Origin: an uncultured Duncaniella sp.
GTDB lineage: Bacteria > Bacteroidota > Bacteroidia > Bacteroidales > Muribaculaceae
Assembly (NCBI RefSeq): GCF_910577345.1
Contig: NZ_CAJTMT010000031.1
Span: 1-36,995, forward strand
DNA: 36,995 nt
Direction of reading: 5' to 3'
Both the position numbers and the translations under genes were made by a program. Below are positions 1 through 7,320 of the stretch, piece after piece. The notes beneath the pieces are model-generated. The model was given only the letters and a program-made list of their open reading frames with translations, was not told the origin of the DNA and made no database searches. Every line of letters starts with the position of its first letter. Position 1 is the first letter of the stretch.

Positions 1-30
1 ACTCGCTAAGATTGTTGGCGCAACTATAAG

Positions 31-118
31 CGATGGGTAGTTATATAGCAGCAGCGGTGCGCTGGTAGCCCCGCATCGAGCGACAACGCAATGAAGCCCG
101 CAGGGCGAAATTGCGTGG
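31..118. repeat. Interspersed repeat element, short copy (no 40-bp units)
   Basis: About 66 bp (51-116) match the right end of the window (36926-36991) with about four mismatches, in the same orientation. Just upstream, the 23 bp at 30-52 match 36537-36559 at 20 of 23 positions. In the right-hand copy these two parts are separated by a tandem array; here they are adjacent. The element ends in a symmetric hairpin: ACGCAAT (86-92) pairs with ATTGCGT (110-116), with an inner GCCC/GGGC stem. It lies downstream of the minus-strand transglutaminase gene and could help end that transcript. I see no gene in 1-187. Confidence 0.8.
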
Positions 119-187
119 CGCGAAGGTGTGCGGGTGTGGAAGGAATACTATCCGCCACGGGCATCGAAGATGTCCGACAATAATGCT

Positions 188-2809
188 TCAAAGCCTATGG
201 AGGATGTCGGTGAGCGTTTCGCCGAGGCCGATTGTGTAACCTTGGGAGAGGAATACGACGCGGTTGAAGGTGTCGGCAATGATGAATATAGGACGCTCAC
301 TGTCAGGGAGATTGAGATTCTCGACAAGCTCGCCAAGGATTTTGCCGTCAATGTCCGTACCGAAGACCACGTTGGACGGGAGCGACGGGAAACGCCCCTT
401 GTCAAAACGTGCGGCTTCGTCGCGGTCGGCGAAAAGGAGGACCATTTTGTTGCCACGTGCCTCAAATTCAGAGGCTACGGCTGATATATCGTTGAGATTG
501 TGGGTCGTAGGCTCGTTGTTTGGTCGTATGAGTCCGAGGATATAGTAGCCTCGTCCGGTGGTCGACAGCAGGCTCTTGTCGGTGTCTTCGGCAAGGTCAT
601 GGTAGAGGTTTTCGGAATTGAAGGAGCCGATGACCTGCACCTCCGTGCTGTTCTGACGGATGGTCAGAGGCCGTTCTGTCCTTTGGTCGGGGTGGATATT
701 GAAGATGTCGGCGCGGGCAAGCACTCCACCGTTGGCCATGCGCTGTCCGGTGATGAGCATGTAACGTCCCTCATCAAACCGCTCACCTTTGCGCTCGATG
801 GAACCTGCTGTGTCGTCCTCGTCAAATTCCATCACCCGTGGCAATCCGTTCTCGATTTTCGAGATGGTGAATTGCGAGTAGTATTTCGGGTCGACCGTGC
901 GTCCCACAGGCGTGAAATTGAGTTTGAGATCCCCTTTGGGTGTAGCGGGAACAAGGCGTTCGTCGTTGAATTTGACATCCGTCCAGTTGTCGCTGCTGTC
1001 GGCATACTGTGTTTTGCCTGTGACCGGGTCGATTCTTGCGGGAATACCGAAACTGCGGGCACCGGCTACGAAGAAGATGTCGCGCGAACGGTTGTCGGCA
1101 AGGCCGCGCACTGCCTCGGGATTCATGCGGATTGCAAGGAGATTCCAGACCGTGTCGGTGGCAATATTGTTTCTGCACCATTCCACCCATTTCCGGGGAT
1201 TGTTGCGGAACTCATTGCGTTCGCGAGGGGTGAATCTGTCGGTAAAGAAAGCCTTGTAGGGTGTGAGGCGTTCGTTCTCGATGCGGGGATTCATGACGTA
1301 TGCGTCAAAGAGCTTGGAATCCGTGACGGGTGTGGCAAGATGGTCGGCAAGTACATCCGGACTCACGTCGCGGCGGTCTTTTTCAGATATGACGTTGAGA
1401 AGACGGAGTGCTTTTTCACGCAGCGTGTCGGGTGTGGCACTCAGAAAGCCTTCTATCATGGCGTGGTTGCCGCGCGATTGAGTGAGGATTTTGACTGTCA
1501 AATCCTTGTCTATGCCGAGGCGCGATGCAAGTGCCGAGGCGCTTTCGGGAGTGGCGAAGGTTGATGTGTAGGCTGAGCGTATCGAATCCTCGTATGCCAA
1601 TCGGCGGTTGTTTTCTTCACGTTGAGCCTCGGATGGAGTGGGGAGTGAGGCTGACGGAGCGGGTGGGACGATGTCGAATTCCATCACTCCTGTCCACTCA
1701 GGGCCTTTGTCAAGAATTATGTCGACTGCTCCGCTTTCCGATGGGGATGCTTTGGCTATCCCGAAATTTGTCCCGTCAGATGCCCAGACCATGAAGTCGC
1801 CCATTCCGCCATTGAGACTCGCATGGCCGTTTGTGTCTGATTTCTTTACGGCCACGGGGTAGAATTCGGCATAGTTGTAGAGCGAGAAGTTGACTGTCGC
1901 ATCTTCCACCGGTTTTCCGTCGCGGTCTCTGACGGTGACATTGACTGTGCGGACAGGAGCATAGTTCTCGGTCACGTTTATGATGGTGTTTGTCGGAGTC
2001 CTTTCGAGAACCTCTTCCGGGCCGTCATAGCGGCCGAACACCTTTGTGTTCATCAACATTCCGCGTGAGGCGGGTGAGTTGAACCATGCGAGGTTCAATA
2101 TGGGTTCAGGCTCGCAGGCTCCGAGGAAATACCATTTGCCGTTTGCCCATGCCTCGACCCAAGCGTGATTGTCGTCAGTATGGGCCCAACGCGGAGTGTA
2201 GACTTGACGCGCCGGAATGCCGACTGCACGAAGTGCGGCGACTGTGAATGTCGATTCCTCGCCGCAGCGTCCGATTGCCTGGCTGACAGTGCTGAGCGGA
2301 CTGCTTGTGCGGGCATCAGATGGCTGATAGGTGGCTTTTTCGTGACACCAATGGTTTACTTCGAGTATCGCCTCCTCCATGCTCAGTCCGCTTATGCGTT
2401 CTTTGAGTTCTTCGTAAAACGCCGGTCGCGAGAGGTCAAGACTTTCGTTGTTGACGCGGACCGGAAGGACGAAGTGGCGGAATTCGCGTTCGGGCACAGT
2501 TTTGCCCCACGGCATTTCTTCACGCGCAAGGAATGATGAGCGGACATTGGTGAGATAGAAGTCCGGTGTATACCCGTTGCGGTCGGGGAGGACCATGTAG
2601 GCATAGAGGAATTTCATGGCTTCCTCCTCCTGCGGTGTGAGGTCGCTGCGTGAGGCAAACCATGCTTGGATGCTGTTGTCGTTTATCGAACTTTCTTTTT
2701 TGTTGAAATCCGTTTGGATTGCAGGGTCTATGGGTGAAGCCGCGATGCAGAATGGCGATGCTATCGAGAGTGCGCTTGCAAGGCAGTGGCTGATGATGGT
2801 TGTTTTCAT
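188..2809 (-). CDS. Secreted multidomain transglutaminase-like protein
   Basis: 873 residues with an N-terminal signal peptide (about residues 1-24), so probably periplasmic or surface-exposed. Residues about 140-235 form a transglutaminase-like cysteine protease fold: Cys182 in GRCGEES, His215 in DDNHAWVEAW, and a probable acidic third residue near Glu233 where an Asp is usual. Residues about 285-360 resemble a carboxypeptidase-regulatory or Ig-like beta domain (VTVRDRDGKPVEDATV). Residues about 545-615 look like a second, degenerate transglutaminase core: SFGIPARI aligns with AVGIPARQ, but Ser575 sits near the catalytic Cys position and no His motif follows. Residues about 730-873 resemble a thioredoxin or peroxiredoxin fold without a CxxC. 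The substrate is unknown; such folds act on peptides, amides or glycopeptides. It is the last gene of the GH29-cutC operon, 32 bp after cutC. The fold is well supported; the reaction is not. Confidence 0.8.
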   Translation of the reverse strand: MKTTIISHCLASALSIASPFCIAASPIDPAIQTDFNKKESSINDNSIQAWFASRSDLTPQEEEAMKFLYAYMVLPDRNGYTPDFYLTNVRSSFLAREEMPWGKTVPEREFRHFVLPVRVNNESLDLSRPAFYEELKERISGLSMEEAILEVNHWCHEKATYQPSDARTSSPLSTVSQAIGRCGEESTFTVAALRAVGIPARQVYTPRWAHTDDNHAWVEAWANGKWYFLGACEPEPILNLAWFNSPASRGMLMNTKVFGRYDGPEEVLERTPTNTIINVTENYAPVRTVNVTVRDRDGKPVEDATVNFSLYNYAEFYPVAVKKSDTNGHASLNGGMGDFMVWASDGTNFGIAKASPSESGAVDIILDKGPEWTGVMEFDIVPPAPSASLPTPSEAQREENNRRLAYEDSIRSAYTSTFATPESASALASRLGIDKDLTVKILTQSRGNHAMIEGFLSATPDTLREKALRLLNVISEKDRRDVSPDVLADHLATPVTDSKLFDAYVMNPRIENERLTPYKAFFTDRFTPRERNEFRNNPRKWVEWCRNNIATDTVWNLLAIRMNPEAVRGLADNRSRDIFFVAGARSFGIPARIDPVTGKTQYADSSDNWTDVKFNDERLVPATPKGDLKLNFTPVGRTVDPKYYSQFTISKIENGLPRVMEFDEDDTAGSIERKGERFDEGRYMLITGQRMANGGVLARADIFNIHPDQRTERPLTIRQNSTEVQVIGSFNSENLYHDLAEDTDKSLLSTTGRGYYILGLIRPNNEPTTHNLNDISAVASEFEARGNKMVLLFADRDEAARFDKGRFPSLPSNVVFGTDIDGKILGELVENLNLPDSERPIFIIADTFNRVVFLSQGYTIGLGETLTDILHRL

Positions 2810-2841
2810 GGAGTCGGGGGGATGTGGGCGTGATGGTTGGC

Positions 2842-3606
2842 TTATTGTATAGTGTTCATTGCACGGATGATTTCTGCGACCGTGGAGGCATTGGTGACAT
2901 GGCGGGAATATTCATCCTTTCCCGCTTCACCCATGTTGACTGCCTCGCGCCGGAATTTCATCCGGCTTCCTGTTGTCGTTTTGGCTGAGGCATGGAGTTC
3001 GTTGAGTCCGGTGATTCTCATGATTTCACGGGCGTTTTCCGGGTTTACTCCTCCACCGGCGAGAAGTGTGATGCGTCCGGCTGCAAGGCGGTTGAGGCTT
3101 GCAAGCATTTCCGCTCCTGCGAGGGCCGACTGCGCCAGACCGGAGGTCAGGATACGGTCACAACCGAGAGCAATGATTTCCTCAAGTGCTTTTTCAGGAT
3201 TGCGACACAGGTCGAAAGCTCGGTGGAAGGTGACCGATGCGCTTCCTGCTGCTTCGACGAGCCGTCGGCATGTAGGGATGTCGATTTCTCCATCCTCTGT
3301 CAAAGCTCCGATGACAACGCCGTCAGCTCCGGCTGCAACGGCTGCGCGTATGTCATGTTCCATCACCGCGACTTCATTTTCCGTGTAGAGGAAATCTCCG
3401 TTGCGCGGACGGATGAGGACATGGACTTTGGCAATGCCTTGCCGGAGTGCTTCGGCGATAAGTCCGGCCGAGGGGGTAAGTCCCCCTTCCGAAAGTGCGG
3501 CGCACAGTTCGATGCGCTGTGCGCCTCCGGCTTTCGCTGCAACGACACTTTCGAGGTCTCCACAGCAGACTTCGAGGATAGGGGAGGGGATGGACGTGCG
3601 TGGCAT
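2842..3606 (-). CDS. cutC: CutC family protein (copper homeostasis family)
   Basis: 254 residues, close to the usual CutC length of about 250, with no signal peptide, so cytoplasmic. The N-terminal signature EVCCGDLESVVAAKAGG followed by RIELCAALSEGGLTPSAG is diagnostic for the family, as are the internal DGVVIGAL, RAFDLC and LTSGLAQSAL segments of its TIM barrel. CutC was named from copper sensitivity in E. coli, but a direct role in copper handling is doubtful and its reaction is not established. It starts 5 bp after the GH29 stop codon and is followed 32 bp later by the transglutaminase-like gene, so the three are probably co-transcribed. Linkage to a fucosidase suggests a role in glycan or glycoconjugate breakdown rather than metal stress; that is inference. 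Confidence 0.93.
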   Translation of the reverse strand: MPRTSIPSPILEVCCGDLESVVAAKAGGAQRIELCAALSEGGLTPSAGLIAEALRQGIAKVHVLIRPRNGDFLYTENEVAVMEHDIRAAVAAGADGVVIGALTEDGEIDIPTCRRLVEAAGSASVTFHRAFDLCRNPEKALEEIIALGCDRILTSGLAQSALAGAEMLASLNRLAAGRITLLAGGGVNPENAREIMRITGLNELHASAKTTTGSRMKFRREAVNMGEAGKDEYSRHVTNASTVAEIIRAMNTIQ

Positions 3607-3611
3607 GGTAA

Positions 3612-4931
3612 TTATTTCAATTCCAGTTCGATTATGTGGTCGATGCTTTCGGGGATGGCATCGAGATGCAGTGTGACACCGTTTTTATCCTTGGTGTAGT
3701 TCACCTTTGAGCCGTCGGCAAAGCTGACGGCCTTTTTGATTTTAAGGTCGGCGGGGAGCAGGATGTCGGTCGATGTCGGTGTGAGCAGATGGACAAACAG
3801 CCGCTTATCTTTGGCAGTTGTCGTGCCCCATTCCTGGGCGGGGAATGGCCCTGCTTTTGTGCCATAGATGGTCTCGCCGTTCTCGCGCATCCATTCACCC
3901 ATATCCTTCAGTCGGTCAATGGCTGCTGCGGGAAGTTCTCCGTTTGGCTGCGGACCGATGTTGAGCAGGAGGTTTGCACCCATACCGGCTGTCTTGACGA
4001 GATAATGGATGAGTGTGCGGGTGTCCTTGTAGTTGGTATCCTCAATCTTATATCCCCACATACCGTTCATTGTGTTGCATGTCTCGAGGGGCAGACGGCT
4101 GATTGCTTGTCCGGAAAGACCGGCGGTGTTCTCTCCCGGAAGGTCACGTTCGAAAATCTGGATGTCCTCGCCGGGGAAAGGTGTCTGGTGATGGTTGTTG
4201 CCGATGAGGCATGACGGTTGCAAGCGGTGTATCATGGCATATTGCTCGGGCAGTTCCCAGTTGAACGGGATGCTGTCCTCGTCATGATCCCACCATCCGT
4301 CGAACCAGATGGCGCGTACCGGGCCGTAGTTGGTGAGGAGTTCGTTGAGTTGACGGTTCATGAAAGCATAATAGTGGGGCCAGTCGGCTTTGATTGAATC
4401 CTTGCCTGTAGTCCGTCCTGTTCGTCCCCAAGGATAATCATCACGGGTCCAGTCGATGTGGGAATAGTAAAGGTGGAGCTTCACATCCTGACGCTGACAT
4501 TCGTCGGATAGCTCTTTCAGAACATCGCGCTTGAATGGCGTGGCATCCACGATGTTGTAGTCCGATTCCTTGGTGTGGAACATCGAGAATCCGTCGTGAT
4601 GGCGGGTTGTGAAGCAGATGTAGCGCGCACCGGATTCCTTTATGGCCGAAACCCAGTCGGCCGCGTTGAAGTCGGCGGGATAGAAGCCTTTGGCGGCTTT
4701 GGCATACTCATCAGCCTTCGGCCCGTAGTTGAGATACCACTCCCCACGGGCAAACATGCTGTATATGCCCCAATGGATAAAAATACCGAAACGGTCAGCC
4801 TCGAATTCCGACTGCGAGGCCATGACTTCCGCCGACGGGGTGTAGACGGTGGTTTCAGGAGTGCTTGCACTTATCTGTGTCGGGAAGATTGCAAGAAGAA
4901 TCCCGGAAATGATTTTACTGAATTGGTTCAT
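3612..4931 (-). CDS. GH29 alpha-L-fucosidase, secreted
   Basis: 439 residues with a signal peptide (about 1-22, ending near ISAS). The GH29 barrel begins at FGIFIHWGIYSM (about 48-59) and contains the substrate-binding segment TTRHHDGFSMF (108-118). The nucleophile is predicted as Asp211 in AIWFDGWW; Glu261 in the IFERDLPG segment is the best candidate for the acid/base. A beta-sandwich domain follows from about residue 350. The family is retaining and removes terminal alpha-L-fucose; some members also accept alpha-L-galactose. It is the first gene of the minus-strand operon, divergent from the RG-II operon and sharing its 233-bp regulatory region. Its target could be RG-II chain A, xyloglucan or host glycans; the sequence does not decide. 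Confidence 0.93.
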   Translation of the reverse strand: MNQFSKIISGILLAIFPTQISASTPETTVYTPSAEVMASQSEFEADRFGIFIHWGIYSMFARGEWYLNYGPKADEYAKAAKGFYPADFNAADWVSAIKESGARYICFTTRHHDGFSMFHTKESDYNIVDATPFKRDVLKELSDECQRQDVKLHLYYSHIDWTRDDYPWGRTGRTTGKDSIKADWPHYYAFMNRQLNELLTNYGPVRAIWFDGWWDHDEDSIPFNWELPEQYAMIHRLQPSCLIGNNHHQTPFPGEDIQIFERDLPGENTAGLSGQAISRLPLETCNTMNGMWGYKIEDTNYKDTRTLIHYLVKTAGMGANLLLNIGPQPNGELPAAAIDRLKDMGEWMRENGETIYGTKAGPFPAQEWGTTTAKDKRLFVHLLTPTSTDILLPADLKIKKAVSFADGSKVNYTKDKNGVTLHLDAIPESIDHIIELELK

Positions 4932-5000
4932 GTGCGGATGGTATAGGTTAAGGACGTAAATTTACGCATTATTTTTGAAAAATATAGATTTTGTCATGAA

Positions 5001-5073
5001 ACTTATTGTCAGAATGATAATAAGTGTGGCGTGTTCAAAGATTTTGGATAGGAAATTTTCATACTTATTGTAA
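5001..5073. promoter_or_regulatory. Candidate operator: three ACTTATTGT half-sites
   Basis: ACTTATTGTCA at 5001-5011 and TGATAATAAGT at 5015-5025 form an 11-bp dyad with one mismatch and a 3-bp spacer. A third half-site, ACTTATTGTAA at 5063-5073, repeats the first in direct orientation with one mismatch, 62 bp away, or about six helical turns. All lie upstream of the predicted -33 element of the plus-strand operon, where an activator would bind, and between the two divergent transcripts. In Bacteroides, RG-II genes are controlled by hybrid two-component regulators; that such a protein binds here is inference. I found no convincing minus-strand promoter for GH29 in 4932-5164. Confidence 0.5.
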
Positions 5074-5099
5074 TTTTCCAATTAAAACCACGCTGAAAG

Positions 5100-5130
5100 T
5101 TGGAAGTATGGGCTTATTTTTTTAACTTTG
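5100..5130 (+). promoter_or_regulatory. Bacteroidetes-type promoter of the RG-II operon
   Basis: TAACTTTG at 5123-5130 matches the Bacteroidetes -7 consensus TAnnTTTG exactly. TTGG at 5100-5103 is a fair -33 element with a 19-bp spacer, within the usual 19-21. Transcription would start near 5137 and leave an AU-rich leader of about 28 nt without a Shine-Dalgarno site, typical of the phylum. I found no equally good match in the other gaps of the operon, so this may be its main promoter. Confidence 0.65.
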
Positions 5131-5164
5131 TAATCTAAATTCTTATATCTAATCCTAACTGATT

Positions 5165-7252
5165 ATGTTTCAAAGATTTAATACCATTGTTTCCTGTGCA
5201 GTGTTTTCATTGGGCGCATTTGCGCAGGGAGGAGGACTTACGGACATGTCTGAAAGCAAACATGCCGTTATGGTAAACACCCCTGTCGGTGCGGTCAAAT
5301 GGACCGGCGGATTCTGGGGTGAGCGTTTCGATGTCTATAGCGGTACATCCCTGCAGAGCATGTGGGAGACATGGTCCAACCCCGACATCTCACACGGCTT
5401 CCGCAATTTCGAGATTGCAGCCGGAACCTGTGAGGGTGAGCATTGGGGTCCCCCCTTCCATGACGGTGATATGTACAAGTGGCTGGAGGCAGTAGCCGCT
5501 GTCTATGCTGTCAACAAGGATCCGAAACTTGACGCTCTTATGGATAAGTTTATCGATCAGGTTGTGAAAGCGCAGCGTGCCGACGGCTATATACATACTC
5601 CGGTCATCATCGACGAGCGTAATCGCGGTGTCGACACCCATGCCTTCCATAAGGAACAGACAGTCATCGGTACCAAGGTTGGTGGTGAGGACGAGAAGGG
5701 CGCTTTCGCCAACCGTCTGAACTTTGAGACATACAATCTCGGTCACCTCATGATGGCCGGTATCATCCATAAGCGCGCCACCGGCAAGACTGAGCTTTTC
5801 GATGCCGCTGTCAAGGCTACCGATTTCCTCTGTCACTTCTATGAGACCGCATCCGCCGAGCTTGCGCGCAATGCCATCTGTCCCTCCCACTATATGGGTG
5901 TGGTCGAGATGTATCGCGAGACCGGAAATCCCCGTTATCTTGACCTTGCAAACAATCTCATCAACATCCGCGGACTCGTTGAGAATGGTACCGACGACAA
6001 TCAGGACCGTATCCCCTTCCGTGACCAGTACAACGCAATGGGTCATGCCGTGCGCGCCAACTATCTCTATGCAGGTGTCGCCGACCTCTATGCCGAGACA
6101 GGCGAGGAGCAGCTGATGAAGAACCTCACAAGCATCTGGAACGATATTGTAAACCGCAAGATGTATGTGACCGGTGCCTGCGGTGCTCTTTATGACGGCA
6201 CTTCGCCCGATGGTACCAACTACGAGCCCGACAGCATCCAGAAGGTTCACCAGAGCTATGGCCGCCCCTATCAGCTACCCAACAGCACTGCCCACAACGA
6301 GACCTGTGCCAACATCGGCAATATGCTTTTCAACTGGCGTATGCTTGAGGCGACCGGCGATGCCAAGTATGCCGACATCGTTGAGACCGCGCTCTACAAC
6401 AGTGTGCTCAGCGGCGTGAGCCTCGACGGCAAGAAGTATTTCTACACCAACCCGCTCCGCATGAGCGACGATTTGCCCTATACCCTCCGCTGGCCGAAGA
6501 CCCGCGAGGAATACATCAGTTGTTTCTGCTGTCCTCCCAACACTCTCCGCACAATCTGCGAGGCTCAGAACTATGCCTATACTGTCAACGACAGCACCCT
6601 TTGGTGTAACCTCTACGGCGACAGCGAGCTGCGCACTTCGCTCGGCAAGAAGAAACCTCTTGTCGTGACCCAGCGCACCGGCTATCCCTACGATGGCAAG
6701 GTTGTCCTTACAATGGTTGAGGTTCCCAAGAAGGAGAAACTTGCCCTTAAACTCCGTGTCCCCTCGTGGTGCGACAACGCTACAGTCGCCGTCAACGGTG
6801 TTAAGGAAAATGTTACCGTCACTCCCGACAGCTATATCACACTTGACCGCAAATGGAAAGCAGGCGATGAGGTGACTTTCGACATGGAGATGAAGACCAA
6901 GCTCCTTGAATCGAATCCTCTCGTCGAGGAGACACGCAACCACACAGCAATCAAACGCGGTCCGCTCGTCTACTGTCTCGAAGGCATAGACATTGAGGGT
7001 GGAAAGAAACTCGACGACGTGCTTATCCCTGCCGATGCTACTTTCACAACGAAGGATATTACCATCGACGGCAGCCGCATGGTTGCGCTCGAAACCGAGG
7101 CGCGTCTCGTTGACGGCGGTGACTGGACCGGCAAACTTTACCGCGAGGTCGGAAGCGCCGACAAGAAGGTGAAGGTGACCCTTATTCCCTATTTCGCATG
7201 GGGCAACCGCGACAAGTCGGAAATGAGCGTATGGCTCCCGCTTGCACGTTGA
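5165..7252 (+). CDS. GH127 family hydrolase, probable RG-II aceric acid hydrolase (BT1003-like)
   Basis: 695 residues with a signal peptide (1-20, ending FAQ). The (alpha/alpha)6 domain carries all GH127 zinc-cysteine residues: Glu379 and Cys381 in HNETCAN, and Cys455-Cys456 in ISCFCCPPN, with Cys455 the expected nucleophile by analogy with HypBA1. A C-terminal beta-sandwich follows from about residue 500. GH127 contains beta-L-arabinofuranosidases, but the member beside GH141 and GH78 in B. thetaiotaomicron (BT1003) removes L-aceric acid from RG-II chain B, and that neighbourhood is reproduced here. The start follows the predicted promoter and an AU-rich leader. The family is certain; aceric acid specificity rests on context. 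Confidence 0.9.
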   Translation: MFQRFNTIVSCAVFSLGAFAQGGGLTDMSESKHAVMVNTPVGAVKWTGGFWGERFDVYSGTSLQSMWETWSNPDISHGFRNFEIAAGTCEGEHWGPPFHDGDMYKWLEAVAAVYAVNKDPKLDALMDKFIDQVVKAQRADGYIHTPVIIDERNRGVDTHAFHKEQTVIGTKVGGEDEKGAFANRLNFETYNLGHLMMAGIIHKRATGKTELFDAAVKATDFLCHFYETASAELARNAICPSHYMGVVEMYRETGNPRYLDLANNLINIRGLVENGTDDNQDRIPFRDQYNAMGHAVRANYLYAGVADLYAETGEEQLMKNLTSIWNDIVNRKMYVTGACGALYDGTSPDGTNYEPDSIQKVHQSYGRPYQLPNSTAHNETCANIGNMLFNWRMLEATGDAKYADIVETALYNSVLSGVSLDGKKYFYTNPLRMSDDLPYTLRWPKTREEYISCFCCPPNTLRTICEAQNYAYTVNDSTLWCNLYGDSELRTSLGKKKPLVVTQRTGYPYDGKVVLTMVEVPKKEKLALKLRVPSWCDNATVAVNGVKENVTVTPDSYITLDRKWKAGDEVTFDMEMKTKLLESNPLVEETRNHTAIKRGPLVYCLEGIDIEGGKKLDDVLIPADATFTTKDITIDGSRMVALETEARLVDGGDWTGKLYREVGSADKKVKVTLIPYFAWGNRDKSEMSVWLPLAR

Positions 7253-7320
7253 TATTTCATCCACATTAATGTTTATTGTCGGATAGTTTCAAAATTCTCT
7301 CCACTGACTGAATTGTTTTT

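Noticed and set aside
86..116. Hairpin as a rho-independent terminator of the transglutaminase-like gene
   Set aside because: No U-tract follows on either strand, and the same hairpin occurs at the far end of the window as part of a repeat element.
4955..4986. CGTAAATTTACG palindrome and TATATTTT (minus strand) as the GH29 promoter and operator
   Set aside because: The -7 match is imperfect and no -33 element lies at the right distance; the 12-bp AT-rich palindrome alone is weak evidence.
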